Below, piece after piece: positions 7,362-16,984 of a stretch of 64,000 nt of DNA. The notes under the pieces were generated by a model. The model saw nothing but the letters and a program-made list of their open reading frames with translations. It was not told the origin of the DNA and searched no databases. A program made the position numbers and the translations under genes. Numbering within the stretch: the stretch's first letter is position 1; each line of letters opens with the position of its first letter. The stretch is from Clostridiaceae bacterium AM27-36LB (lineage in GTDB: Bacteria; Bacillota; Clostridia; Lachnospirales; Lachnospiraceae): positions 321,927 through 385,926 of the forward strand of contig QUJQ01000004.1 of NCBI GenBank assembly GCA_003480725.1. Direction: 5' to 3'.

Positions 7362-7432
7362 TACCCTAGTTTTTGTAATAATTTTGTAATATTTTGAATA
7401 GAATTGTAAAATCTTGTATCAGGGGGTCTATT

Positions 7433-8545
7433 ATGGCATTCAAGAAATCACTCTTACTTCTGGCAGTTGCCGGTGTATTTCTGGTTCATCCTATGACAGC
7501 GGATGCATCTTCTATTTCACTGGCACTTGCAGGCGGAATCTCATCTTCACTAGATGATTCATCTGCTACAGATGAAGATGTAGAAGCAGTTGTCGCACAG
7601 ACGGCAAAAGAAAATTATACCGGCCTTTGCATTGCTCAGGTCAATGATTATGTTAATGTCCGCAGCGAAGCCAGCGAAGAGGGGGAGATCGTTGGTAAAC
7701 TGTTCAACAATTCTGTCGGTGATGTAGAGGCATCCGAAGACGGTTGGTATTTGATCAATTCCGGTAATGTACACGGTTATGTAAAAAGCGAATATGTAGT
7801 GACCGGTGATGATGCTGAGGCACTGGCTGAGCAGGTAGGCACCAGAGTTGCTACGGTTACTACCGAGACTTTAAGAGTTCGTCAGGAAGCTACCACAGAT
7901 TCTTCTATCCTGGGTCTCATTCCCATGGGTGAGGAGCTGACAGTTCTGGATGAACAGGATGGTTTCGTAAAGGTATCCATCGAAGAAGGTGATGGTTGGG
8001 TATCCACAGATTTTGTAGATCTGAGAACAGATTATGTATATGCAGAATCCAAGGAAGAAGAGGAAGCTCGTCTTGCCAAGGAAAAAGCAGAGCGTGAAGC
8101 AGCACAGAAAGCAGCTGCCGCCGCAGCAGCCAAGAAGAGCAAGAACTCCAAGAAGGAGTCTTCTTCCGAGTCTGTCGTGATCGGTGGAGGCAGTGGAAGT
8201 GCAGGTGGCAGTTCCGTTGCAAGCTTTGCCTCCCAGTTCGTTGGTAATCCGTATGTATATGGCGGTACAAGCCTTACAAACGGTGCTGACTGCTCCGGAT
8301 TCGTTATGAGTGTATATGCAAACTTCGGTATCGGTCTTCCGCACAGCTCCAGTGCTATGAGAAGCGTTGGATATGGTGTGAGCCTTGCAGATGCACAGCC
8401 GGGCGACATCATCTGCTACAGTGGTCACGTTGCTATCTATGTTGGTGGAAACACCATCGTACATGCCAGCACCGCTTCTACCGGAATCAAGTTCACTTCT
8501 CCGGTAAACTACAAGAATGTCCTTGCAGTACGTAGAATCTTCTAA
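7433..8545 (+). CDS. Secreted NlpC/P60 peptidoglycan endopeptidase with two SH3b domains
   Basis: 370 aa from the ATG at 7433, preceded by AGGGGGTC. The frame is open upstream but lacks a ribosome-binding site. Order: signal peptide (MAFKKSLLLLAVAGVF, cleaved near ADA-SS), SH3b 1 (about 60-125), SH3b 2 (about 130-195), an Ala/Lys/Glu-rich likely coiled linker (about 205-255), a Gly/Ser hinge, and the C-terminal NlpC/P60 domain with catalytic Cys in GADCSGF, His in SGHVAIY and a third polar His in VHAST. Such enzymes cut D-Glu to meso-DAP cross-peptides during growth or separation. A clean terminator follows. Monocistronic. Confidence 0.95.
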   Translation: MAFKKSLLLLAVAGVFLVHPMTADASSISLALAGGISSSLDDSSATDEDVEAVVAQTAKENYTGLCIAQVNDYVNVRSEASEEGEIVGKLFNNSVGDVEASEDGWYLINSGNVHGYVKSEYVVTGDDAEALAEQVGTRVATVTTETLRVRQEATTDSSILGLIPMGEELTVLDEQDGFVKVSIEEGDGWVSTDFVDLRTDYVYAESKEEEEARLAKEKAEREAAQKAAAAAAAKKSKNSKKESSSESVVIGGGSGSAGGSSVASFASQFVGNPYVYGGTSLTNGADCSGFVMSVYANFGIGLPHSSSAMRSVGYGVSLADAQPGDIICYSGHVAIYVGGNTIVHASTASTGIKFTSPVNYKNVLAVRRIF

Positions 8546-8564
8546 TTACATAAAAGTATAATAG

Positions 8565-8596
8565 AAGGCAGTTTCCGAAAGGGAACTGCCTTTTTG
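8565..8596 (+). terminator. Terminator of the NlpC/P60 gene
   Basis: AAGGCAGTTTCC, loop GAAA, GGGAACTGCC, then TTTTT. Confidence 0.9.
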
Positions 8597-8725
8597 TTAC
8601 TGTTCCGTAATATCTTTTTTAAATTCCTCTTGCATTTTCTTTTTTATGGGTTATAATATGAATAAATCAAGACATAGTTTTTAATACTACATATTGTAAT
8701 ATAGATTAACAAGGAGGAATTTATT

Positions 8726-9379
8726 ATGACATTATCTATTAAAGATCCTGGAAGCGCATTGACTCATTTTATTGGTATGATCCTGGCCGGCTTGGCAGCT
8801 ACACCTCTTCTGGTTCTGGCAGCCAAGGACGGCGGCCGATATGCGGTACCTGCTCTGGCAATCTTTGCCGCAAGCATGATTCTTCTCTACGGCGCCAGCA
8901 CTACTTATCATACCTTTAATATTTCTGAAAAAGTAAATAAAGTATTACGTAAGATCGATCATATGATGATCTTTATTCTGATCGCTGGAAGCTACACCCC
9001 TATTTGTGTGATCCCGCTGAGAGACACCGTAGGAATCCCTCTTCTAATCCTTGTGTGGGCTGTTGCCATTGCAGGCATGCTGATCAAGGCATTCTGGATC
9101 ACCTGTCCAAAATGGTTCTCTTCCACCATCTACATTGCCATGGGCTGGCTGTGTGTGCTTGCTATGGTTCCACTGGTACAGACCCTTCCCACCGCCGCTT
9201 TTATATGGCTGGTGGCTGGTGGCGTGATCTACACCATCGGCGGTGTGATCTACGCACTGAAGCTTCCTCTGTTCAATGCAAAGCATCAGTATTTTGGATC
9301 TCATGAGATCTTCCACGTATTTGTCATGGCTGGCAGCCTGTGTCATTATGTGACCATGTTCTATATTGCTACCATGTAG
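8726..9379 (+). CDS. Hemolysin III family (PAQR-type) membrane protein
   Basis: 217 aa with about seven hydrophobic segments. The family hallmarks are visible: STTYHTFN in the first conserved block, KIDHMMIFILIAGSYTP in the second, and a C-terminal HEIFHVFVMAGSLCHY block. The Ser, Asp and His residues of these blocks make the metal site of PAQR-type receptors and hydrolases. Despite the name, bacterial members are not established toxins, and the role is uncertain. AAGGAGGAATTTATT gives a strong start. Confidence 0.93.
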   Translation: MTLSIKDPGSALTHFIGMILAGLAATPLLVLAAKDGGRYAVPALAIFAASMILLYGASTTYHTFNISEKVNKVLRKIDHMMIFILIAGSYTPICVIPLRDTVGIPLLILVWAVAIAGMLIKAFWITCPKWFSSTIYIAMGWLCVLAMVPLVQTLPTAAFIWLVAGGVIYTIGGVIYALKLPLFNAKHQYFGSHEIFHVFVMAGSLCHYVTMFYIATM

Positions 9380-9463
9380 TGATACCAGAAGAAAAAGCTA
9401 TGAATCCCGCGATGTGCTTGCACATGAGCGAATTCATAGCTTTATTCTTCTGGTGTCATTTTT
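9380..9463 (+). terminator. Long hairpin terminator between convergent genes
   Basis: TGATACCAGAAGAA (9380-9393) pairs with TTCTTCTGGTGTCA (9445-9458), continuing through AGCTATGAAT/ATTCATAGCT to a tip ATGTGCTTGCACAT, then TTTTTATTT. It serves the hemolysin III gene and probably blocks the convergent spoIIQ transcript. Confidence 0.8.
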
Positions 9464-9473
9464 ATTTCGTTAC

Positions 9474-10289
9474 TTACTCCAGAAAATCCATCGGATTCAC
9501 CGGATCATCATCTTTCAGAAGCTGAAAATACAGGTTACTGCCTTCTAACGTATAGTATTTCGTTGGTTCTCCCACATAGCCGATCAGCGTACCGGCTTCA
9601 ATGGTATCCCCTTCCTCAACAGTCAGGTCTGCAAGCTGTCCGTAGATAGCTTCGTATCCATTTCCCAGTTCCATAGTCAGCGTGGTTCCGGTCTCTTCAT
9701 CATTCCGGATCTGGCTTACCTTTCCTCTTGCTGCGCTTCGCACTTCACTTCCAAGCTCCGCTGCGATCACCACTGCCGGGTGATATTTGTACTGATTCAG
9801 CGTGGAGAAATAGATGCTTTTATCCATGCTGTAGTTCAGAAGTACATCTCCATCCACTGGCCATCGCAGGTGATTATCTGCTGAAAATGTCAGTGCCTTG
9901 CCTTCTACCAGATCAGAACCTGCAGCCACGGATTCTTCCTCCGCTGCCAGTTCCCCTCCATCGGCCAGTTCATCAGAGGACTGCACTTCCTCTGCCTGAC
10001 CATTTTCAATCTGTGCAATCTCGATCTGCGTATCTTCCTGCTCTGTCTCTGCCAGTTCTGTCTGACCGATCTGCTCCACATCCTCTTCGGTTTCAATTTT
10101 TGCTTCTGTCTGTCCTGCTGCACCTCTGGAATTTGCTGTTTCCTTCTGATCCTGCTCAAGCTGAGCGGACTGTTCCTCCGGTGTCGGAGCCGCACTCTTC
10201 TGGTACTGATACACCCCATAGATCCCGGATAAGGAAAGCATGCAAAGGCACAGTGCGATCAGAAAACCTTTCTGATTTTTTTTACGCAT
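9474..10289 (-). CDS. spoIIQ: SpoIIQ-like sporulation protein with degenerate LytM (M23) domain
   Basis: 271 aa from the ATG at 10289 (AGAGGTGAT upstream). A basic start, one transmembrane helix (about 8-28), a long Glu/Gln-rich stalk (about 35-140) and a C-terminal LytM/M23 fold. The metal-site motifs are altered: where M23 enzymes have HxGxD the sequence reads YHPAVVI, and where they have HxH it reads NLYFQLL, so zinc binding and hydrolysis look lost, as in B. subtilis SpoIIQ. The forespore-membrane role, pairing with SpoIIIAH across the septum, is inferred from the adjacent spoIID, an order known in clostridia. spoIIID, often next, is not seen here. Confidence 0.82.
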   Translation of the reverse strand: MRKKNQKGFLIALCLCMLSLSGIYGVYQYQKSAAPTPEEQSAQLEQDQKETANSRGAAGQTEAKIETEEDVEQIGQTELAETEQEDTQIEIAQIENGQAEEVQSSDELADGGELAAEEESVAAGSDLVEGKALTFSADNHLRWPVDGDVLLNYSMDKSIYFSTLNQYKYHPAVVIAAELGSEVRSAARGKVSQIRNDEETGTTLTMELGNGYEAIYGQLADLTVEEGDTIEAGTLIGYVGEPTKYYTLEGSNLYFQLLKDDDPVNPMDFLE

Positions 10290-10319
10290 ACCATCACCTC
10301 TGGTCATATTTTTACCAGT

Positions 10320-11243
10320 TCAGGGAATGGTTATACACTGTGCATTTTTATAAAAACAAGAAAAAATATCCTGCCAGGGCGTTCCTTCCCGGATCCGGCG
10401 GTCTGCCGTATAGAGACTGATTCCAAATCCATGTCCCACACCTTTGATGGTGATTGTAATCCTGTTGTCGGTATTGCCGACCGCTCCCGCTTTATCCGTC
10501 TTCGTTGTACCATCTGCCTTCATCCAGAAGCAGCTGGACGGAAAATGCAACAAAGACCGGAAAGCTTCCCCGGTCCAGGTCTGATCACCCAGGCTTACGG
10601 ATTCTACATAGCCTTCCGAATCCCGCTGAAACTCAAAATCGTCTAAGGTGATTTCCTGCTGCTTCGCCTGCCTATCCGCGTCGTCTTTCCCAGCAATATC
10701 TTTGTCTGCCATTTCTGTGTAATCCATGCCCAGTGCCCGCAGTATTTCCTCCATACTCAGGGTGCAGATCTGCACATAATCAGAGGCTTCTTTATCTTCC
10801 CTGCACTCCACAGAGAGCACATAGTCATAGCTGTCTCCAAGAAGCTTCCCATCTCTTGTATGTCCAACACTTAACTTATGAAATGGAAGTTCCCGATATT
10901 CTCCATCAATGGTCACTGCCATTCCTGATGTGCTCTCTATTGCCTGATAGATTCGCCCATATGGTTCTCCATAAAGTTCAGACAATGAGAGCTGTTCTAT
11001 AGCCGACGATTCCCCCACACAAAACGCTTCCGTCCGATACAGCACTGCCAGCAATTTCAATGTATCATCACTCATCCAGGACAGATCTTCTGTGAGCATC
11101 TGCTGCAGCACCTGATAATCCACCGGATCCAGCTGTTTTTCCTTATGGATTCCCTGTCTGCCATTGAGCAGAAGCACCATGGTAAATGGAAATGCTGTTG
11201 CCAGAAATATTCCTGCCAGAAACATTTTTACATAATTTTTCAT
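10320..11243 (-). CDS. spoIID: Stage II sporulation protein D, lytic transglycosylase
   Basis: 307 aa from the ATG at 11243. N-terminal signal anchor (about 6-27), then the SpoIID domain with LLAVLYRTEAF, which contains the Arg-Thr-Glu catalytic motif, and the C-terminal VGHGFGISLYTAD pattern (the family's GHGVGMSQYGA block in altered form). SpoIID cleaves glycan strands in the septal wall to drive engulfment. It is 30 bp ahead of spoIIQ and likely one transcription unit. Its Shine-Dalgarno lies inside the 3' arm of the terminator that ends glgP, which could limit expression from read-through transcripts. Confidence 0.88.
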   Translation of the reverse strand: MKNYVKMFLAGIFLATAFPFTMVLLLNGRQGIHKEKQLDPVDYQVLQQMLTEDLSWMSDDTLKLLAVLYRTEAFCVGESSAIEQLSLSELYGEPYGRIYQAIESTSGMAVTIDGEYRELPFHKLSVGHTRDGKLLGDSYDYVLSVECREDKEASDYVQICTLSMEEILRALGMDYTEMADKDIAGKDDADRQAKQQEITLDDFEFQRDSEGYVESVSLGDQTWTGEAFRSLLHFPSSCFWMKADGTTKTDKAGAVGNTDNRITITIKGVGHGFGISLYTADRRIREGTPWQDIFSCFYKNAQCITIP

Positions 11244-11245
11244 AC

Positions 11246-11281
11246 AAAAAGCACCTCTTCCCATTGTATGAAAAGAGGTGC
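11246..11281 (-). terminator. glgP terminator overlapping the spoIID ribosome-binding site
   Basis: Minus strand GCACCTCTT (11281-11273), loop, AAGAGGTGC (11259-11251), then TTTTT. AGAGGTG in the second arm is also the spoIID Shine-Dalgarno, 8 nt before its ATG. Confidence 0.8.
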
Positions 11282-11309
11282 CTGCATATACAGACGAATC
11301 TGTTGTTAT

Positions 11310-13781
11310 TTATTTTGCTTCTTCCGGTAACTCAACTGTCATTTTGTCAAGCTTCCAGATATCATCTACATACTCCTGGATAGTACGGTCTGAGGTGAAT
11401 TTTCCAGCATGTGCCACATTGAGCATTGCCATTCTTGCCCAGCCCTTCTCATCGCGGTATGCAGCTTCTACACGCTTCTGTGCCTCTGCATAGGAACGGA
11501 AGTCCTTCAGGATGAAATATGGATCCGGACGGTTGTATCCACCGTCTACCAGCAGAGCATTGTACAGCTCGCGGAAACGCTCCGGATCATTCGGTGAGTA
11601 CTCACCGTTGATCAGCTGCATCAGTACATGACGGATATCCTGATCGGTATTGAACAGCTGAGACGGATCATAGCCGCCCTGATTCTCCAGTGCGATAACT
11701 TCCTCTGCACTCATACCAAAGATAAATGCGTTTTCTTCGCCAACTTCTTCAACGATCTCAACGTTTGCTCCATCCATGGTTCCCAGAGTCACAGCACCGT
11801 TCAGCATGAACTTCATGTTACCGGTTCCAGAAGCTTCTTTGGAAGCTGTGGAGATCTGCTCAGATACATCTGCTGCTGCAAAGATCCACTCTGCGTTGGA
11901 TACACGATAATCTTCGATAAATACTACTTTCAGTTTTCCATTGATAGAAGCATCATTATTGATCACATCAGCCACAGAGTTGATCAGCTTGATGGTCAGC
12001 TTTGCTCTCATATATCCGGCAGCTGCTTTTGCACCGAAGATAAAGGTTCTCGGATAGAAATCCATATCCGGATGCTCTTTGATCTGGTTATACAGGTACA
12101 TTACATGAAGGATATTCATCAGCTGTCTCTTATACTCATGAAGTCTCTTAACCTGTACATCAAAGATGGAACGCGGATCGACATCAATGTTGTTGTGCTC
12201 TTTGATATATTTTGCCAGACGCACTTTGTTCTGGTATTTGATATTCATGAACTCATGCTGTGCTTTCTCATCATCCACATACAGAGTCAGCTCTTTGATC
12301 TTCGGCAGATCAGTGATCCACTCGTCACCAACATGAGCAGTTACCCATTTTGCCAGCAGCGGATTGCCGTGAAGCAGGAAACGTCTCTGGGTAATACCAT
12401 TGGTCTTGTTGTTGAACTTCTGCGGCATCATCTCGTAGAAATCTTTCAGTTCCTGTTTCTTCAGGATCTCTGTATGAAGTCTTGCAACACCATTTACAGA
12501 ATATCCTGCGACAATTGCAAGATGAGCCATCTTAACCTGACCGTCCATGATAATCGCCATCTTCTTGACTTTCTCATAGTTGCCCGGATACTGCTCCTGA
12601 ATCTGGTTTACAAATCTGCGGTTGATCTCCTCTACGATCTGGTAAATACGCGGAAGCAGTCTTGAGAACAGCTCGATCGGCCATTTCTCCAGTGCCTCTG
12701 CCATGATCGTATGGTTAGTATATGCACAGGTCTTAGTCGTTACATCCCATGCCTCATCCCATTCCAGACCTTCCTCATCCATCAGGATTCTCATAAGCTC
12801 TGCGACAGCCACGGTCGGGTGGGTATCGTTCAGCTGGAAGGTTGCCTTCTCATAGAACTTACGGATATCGGAATGTTTCTTCTTATATTTTGCGATCGCT
12901 TCCTGAACACTTGCAGATACGAAGAAATACTGCTGTTTCAGACGAAGCTCTTTACCTGCCATATGGTTGTCATTCGGGTACAGCACCTCTACCAGGTTAC
13001 GTGCCAGGTTCTCCTGCTCAACAGCCTTCTCATACTCACCCTTGTCAAAACGGTCAAGCTCGAAGGAATTGATTGCCTCTGCATCCCAGATTCTTAAGGT
13101 GTTGATTACGTTGTTGCCATATCCGACAATCGGCAGGTCAACCGGAACTGCAAGTACGGACTGATAACCTTCCTGGATGAACATGTTTCTGCCATTGCGG
13201 TTCTCCACACGAACATATCCGCCAAATTTTACAGTCTTTGCATACTCCGGACGGCGAAGCTCAAACGGGTTGCCGTTCTTCAGCCACATATCCGGTACTT
13301 CTACCTGATATCCGTCAACGATCTGCTGTTTGAACATACCATAACGGTAACGGATACCGCAGCCATAAGCTGCGTATCCCAATGTTGCCAGAGAATCAAG
13401 GAAACATGCTGCCAGTCTTCCCAGACCACCATTACCAAGTGCTGCGTCCGGCTCCTGATCCTCGATGGTATTGAGATCCAGTCCGATCTCTTCAAGTGCT
13501 TCCTTTACTTCATCATAGAAAGTAAGATTGATCAGGTTGTTGCCCAGCGCACGTCCCATAAGGAACTCCATGGACATGTAGTATACGATCTTCGGATCGG
13601 ATTTCTCATATTCCTTCTGCGTTGCGATCCATGCATCCATGATCGCATCTTTTACAGCGTATCCGACTGCCTGAAAGATCTGCTGTTCGGTTGCTTCTTC
13701 GATCTCTTTACGGAAAAGTGTACGAACATTGTACTTCACGCTTCTGATGAAGAACTCTTTGTTAAAAAGTCTTTTGGCCAT
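11310..13781 (-). CDS. glgP: Glycogen/maltodextrin phosphorylase
   Basis: 823 aa, full length for GT35 phosphorylases. It releases glucose-1-phosphate from alpha-1,4-glucan ends with phosphate. The pyridoxal-phosphate lysine lies in EASGTGNMKFMLNGA (about residue 660), and the family landmarks DAALGNGGLGRLAACF, FQLNDTHPTVAVAELMR and VKRLHEYKRQLMN are intact. GGGAGGCATAAC precedes the ATG. It starts 19 bp after ileS, so the T-box-controlled transcript may include it. In spore formers glycogen reserves are often used during starvation or sporulation. Confidence 0.97.
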   Translation of the reverse strand: MAKRLFNKEFFIRSVKYNVRTLFRKEIEEATEQQIFQAVGYAVKDAIMDAWIATQKEYEKSDPKIVYYMSMEFLMGRALGNNLINLTFYDEVKEALEEIGLDLNTIEDQEPDAALGNGGLGRLAACFLDSLATLGYAAYGCGIRYRYGMFKQQIVDGYQVEVPDMWLKNGNPFELRRPEYAKTVKFGGYVRVENRNGRNMFIQEGYQSVLAVPVDLPIVGYGNNVINTLRIWDAEAINSFELDRFDKGEYEKAVEQENLARNLVEVLYPNDNHMAGKELRLKQQYFFVSASVQEAIAKYKKKHSDIRKFYEKATFQLNDTHPTVAVAELMRILMDEEGLEWDEAWDVTTKTCAYTNHTIMAEALEKWPIELFSRLLPRIYQIVEEINRRFVNQIQEQYPGNYEKVKKMAIIMDGQVKMAHLAIVAGYSVNGVARLHTEILKKQELKDFYEMMPQKFNNKTNGITQRRFLLHGNPLLAKWVTAHVGDEWITDLPKIKELTLYVDDEKAQHEFMNIKYQNKVRLAKYIKEHNNIDVDPRSIFDVQVKRLHEYKRQLMNILHVMYLYNQIKEHPDMDFYPRTFIFGAKAAAGYMRAKLTIKLINSVADVINNDASINGKLKVVFIEDYRVSNAEWIFAAADVSEQISTASKEASGTGNMKFMLNGAVTLGTMDGANVEIVEEVGEENAFIFGMSAEEVIALENQGGYDPSQLFNTDQDIRHVLMQLINGEYSPNDPERFRELYNALLVDGGYNRPDPYFILKDFRSYAEAQKRVEAAYRDEKGWARMAMLNVAHAGKFTSDRTIQEYVDDIWKLDKMTVELPEEAK

Positions 13782-13800
13782 GTTATGCCTCCCATGTTAA

Positions 13801-16800
13801 TTACTGTTTTTCCACTCCAAGTGTTACGGATTCACCATTGATGCTCCACTCTTTTGTATATCCTTTTACCTCGTCAAAACGGATATCTGATGCCATAACA
13901 TCGCTTAAGATTTCCTCACGGTATTCCTTCATGTAGCCTTCAATCTTCTGATTGCCCATGCTGTATACCACAATCTTGTCCATCACTTCAAATCCAGCTT
14001 CTTTACGCATGGTCTGGATTTTACTGATGATCTCTCTTACAAATCCCTCCTCAATGAGTTCATCACTCAGATTCGTATCAAGAACGACTGTTACAGTGCT
14101 GTCTTCCTCTGTCACGTACCCCTCCATCTGTGCGGTATCAATGAGCAGATCCTCTTTTGATAATACCACGTTCTGTCCGTCAATGTCAAATGACAGGCTT
14201 CCGCTGTTGTCCAGCTCCTTCATAGCCTCACGGCCATTGATCTCAGCCAGGTGTGCACGGATACCATTGAGAAGTTTTCCGTATTTCGGTCCGACAGTCT
14301 TCAGCTGCGGTTTGAAGGTGTAGCTGGTGAAATCACTTAAGTCCTCTTTGAACTCTACCTTCTTCACATTCAGCTCATCTGCGACAACCTCCTGGAACAT
14401 TGCATCCAGCGGACGCTCTGCACGTACATACATGGTTCCGATCGGCTGACGGTTCTTGATGTTAGCGGTATTTCTTGCAGCACGGCCCATAACAACGATA
14501 TCCAGAACTTCTTCCATAGAAGCCTCCAGCTCTTTGTCGATCATCTCAGCATCTACTGTCGGGAAATCACACAGGTGGATGCTCTCCGGAGCGGTCTTAT
14601 CGATGCTGCATACCAGGTTGCGGTAGATCTCCTCTGTCATGAACGGGATCATCGGAGCTGCTGCTTTACAGATGGTTACCAGCGCAGTATACAGAGTCAT
14701 ATAAGCATTGATCTTATCCTGCTCCATTCCCTTTGCCCAGAAACGTTCACGGCTTCTTCTTACATACCAGTTACTTAAATCATCTACAAACTCCTGCAGT
14801 GCTTTTGCAGCTTCCGGAATGCGGTAATTTGCCAGATTGTCATCAACTGCTCCAACGGTGGAATTCAGTTTGGACAGGATCCAACGATCCATAACCGTCA
14901 GAGATTTCTTATCTAAGGTATATTTGGTTGCATCAAAATTATCAATATTTGCATACAGTACAAAGAATGCATAGGTATTCCACAGAGTACCCATGAATTT
15001 TCTCTGACCTTCCTGTACAGCTTTGCCATGGAAGCGGTTCGGCAGCCACGGTGCACTGTTGATGTAGAAGTACCAACGGATCGCATCAGCACCGTAGGTC
15101 TGCAATGCATCAAACGGATCCACTGCATTTCCTTTGGATTTGCTCATCTTCTGGCCATTCTCATCCTGAACATGTCCAAGCACGATAACATTCTCATACG
15201 GACTCTTGTTGAAGAGCAGTGTAGATTCTGCCATCAGAGAATAGAACCATCCACGGGTCTGGTCAACAGCCTCGGAAATAAACTGAGCAGGGAACTGCTG
15301 CTCAAACAGGTCTTTGTTCTCAAACGGATAATGATGCTGAGCAAATGGCATTGCTCCTGAGTCAAACCAGCAGTCGATAACCTCCGGTACTCTCTTCATA
15401 GTCTTGCCGCACTTCGGGCAAGTGCAGGTGATCTCATCAATGTACGGACGATGGAGCTCAACCGTCAGAGCTTTCTCATTGCCACTCATCTCTTTTAACT
15501 GCTCACGGGAGCCGATTGCTTCCTGATGTCCGCAGTCTTCACACTGCCATACGTTCAGCGGAGTTCCCCAGTAACGGTTACGGGATACACCCCAGTCCTG
15601 AATGTTCTCCAGCCAGTTTCCAAAGCGGCCTTTACCAATGCTCTGTGGGATCCAGTTTACAGTCTCGTTGTTGCGTACCAGATCATCGCGCACTGCCGTC
15701 ATCTTGATGAACCAGGATTCACGTGCATAGTAGATCAGCGGAGTATCACATCTCCAGCAGTGCGGATAGCTATGCTCAAATTTTGGAGCATCGAACAGAA
15801 GTCCCTTTGCATCCAGATCTTTGAGCACCTCCGGATCTGCTTTCTTTACAAACAGACCTGCAAACGGAGTCTCTTTTGTCATATCACCTTTTTCATCTAC
15901 GAACTGTACAAACGGAAGATCATATTTACGGCCAACCTGAGCATCGTCTTCACCAAATGCCGGAGCAATATGAACAACACCAGTACCATCGGTCAGAGTT
16001 ACGTAAGTATCACATACTACATAATGACCTTTCTTGTGCTGCTTTTCAGCCAGATCTGCTGCACACTGATACAGTGCCTCATATTCTTTGCCTTCCAGAT
16101 CCTTACCTTTGTAGGTCTCCAGTACTTCGTAAGCAGCCTCACCGTCTTTTGCCAGTTTGCCAAGTACGGTATCCAGAAGTGCGGATGCCATATAATATAC
16201 ATATCCGTCAGCAGCTTTTACTTTTGCATACTCCTCGTTCGGGTTTACACAAAGTGCCACGTTGGACGGCAGAGTCCACGGTGTAGTGGTCCATGCCAGG
16301 ATATATGCATCCTCACCTTTTACTTTGAAACGTACCACTGCGGAACGCTCTTTTACATCTTTGTATCCCTGTGCCACCTCATGGGAAGACAGAGGAGTTC
16401 CACAACGCGGGCAGTACGGAACGATCTTGAATCCTTTGTACAGAAGTCCTTTGTCCCAGATCGTCTTCAGTGCCCACCACTCGGACTCGATGAAGTTGTC
16501 ATCATAGGTAACATACGGATTATCCATATCAGCCCAGAAACCAACGGTACCGGAGAAATCCTCCCACATTCCCTTGTATTCCCAGACACTCTCTTTACAT
16601 TTGGTGATGAACGGATCCAGACCATACTGCTCGATCTGCTCTTTTCCATCCAGACCCAGAAGTTTCTCAACCTCCAGCTCTACCGGCAGTCCGTGGGTAT
16701 CCCATCCTGCTTTTCTCGGAACATAGTAGCCTTTCATAGTACGGTATCTCGGAATCATATCCTTGATAACACGGGTCAGTACGTGACCGATATGCGGCTT

Positions 16801-16956
16801 ACCATTTGCGGTAGGCGGTCCGTCATAAAAGGTATATGTCGGGCAGCCTTCTCTCTGCTCCATACTTTTCTTAAATGTGTTGTCTTCTTTCCAGAACTCT
16901 TCAACTTCTTTTTCGCGCTCTACAAAGTTCATGTCGGTGTTTACTTTGCTGTACAT
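13801..16956 (-). CDS. ileS: Isoleucyl-tRNA synthetase (class I)
   Basis: 1051 aa from the ATG at 16956, where AAGGAGG lies upstream. In-frame codons before it belong to the T-box leader. HIGH appears in GKPHIGHVLTRVIKDM, KMSKS in NGQKMSKSKGNAVDPF, the editing domain lies between, and CxxC pairs occur in the catalytic half (CEDCG, CPKCG). No late-sequence zinc finger is obvious at the C-terminus. The length and architecture match the longer (type 2, eukaryote-like) IleRS, which tends to resist mupirocin. That resistance is inference. Preceded by an Ile T-box and followed closely by glgP. Confidence 0.97.
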   Translation of the reverse strand: MYSKVNTDMNFVEREKEVEEFWKEDNTFKKSMEQREGCPTYTFYDGPPTANGKPHIGHVLTRVIKDMIPRYRTMKGYYVPRKAGWDTHGLPVELEVEKLLGLDGKEQIEQYGLDPFITKCKESVWEYKGMWEDFSGTVGFWADMDNPYVTYDDNFIESEWWALKTIWDKGLLYKGFKIVPYCPRCGTPLSSHEVAQGYKDVKERSAVVRFKVKGEDAYILAWTTTPWTLPSNVALCVNPNEEYAKVKAADGYVYYMASALLDTVLGKLAKDGEAAYEVLETYKGKDLEGKEYEALYQCAADLAEKQHKKGHYVVCDTYVTLTDGTGVVHIAPAFGEDDAQVGRKYDLPFVQFVDEKGDMTKETPFAGLFVKKADPEVLKDLDAKGLLFDAPKFEHSYPHCWRCDTPLIYYARESWFIKMTAVRDDLVRNNETVNWIPQSIGKGRFGNWLENIQDWGVSRNRYWGTPLNVWQCEDCGHQEAIGSREQLKEMSGNEKALTVELHRPYIDEITCTCPKCGKTMKRVPEVIDCWFDSGAMPFAQHHYPFENKDLFEQQFPAQFISEAVDQTRGWFYSLMAESTLLFNKSPYENVIVLGHVQDENGQKMSKSKGNAVDPFDALQTYGADAIRWYFYINSAPWLPNRFHGKAVQEGQRKFMGTLWNTYAFFVLYANIDNFDATKYTLDKKSLTVMDRWILSKLNSTVGAVDDNLANYRIPEAAKALQEFVDDLSNWYVRRSRERFWAKGMEQDKINAYMTLYTALVTICKAAAPMIPFMTEEIYRNLVCSIDKTAPESIHLCDFPTVDAEMIDKELEASMEEVLDIVVMGRAARNTANIKNRQPIGTMYVRAERPLDAMFQEVVADELNVKKVEFKEDLSDFTSYTFKPQLKTVGPKYGKLLNGIRAHLAEINGREAMKELDNSGSLSFDIDGQNVVLSKEDLLIDTAQMEGYVTEEDSTVTVVLDTNLSDELIEEGFVREIISKIQTMRKEAGFEVMDKIVVYSMGNQKIEGYMKEYREEILSDVMASDIRFDEVKGYTKEWSINGESVTLGVEKQ

Positions 16957-16984
16957 GCTTTTGTTACCTCCTTGTCTTCCAAAC

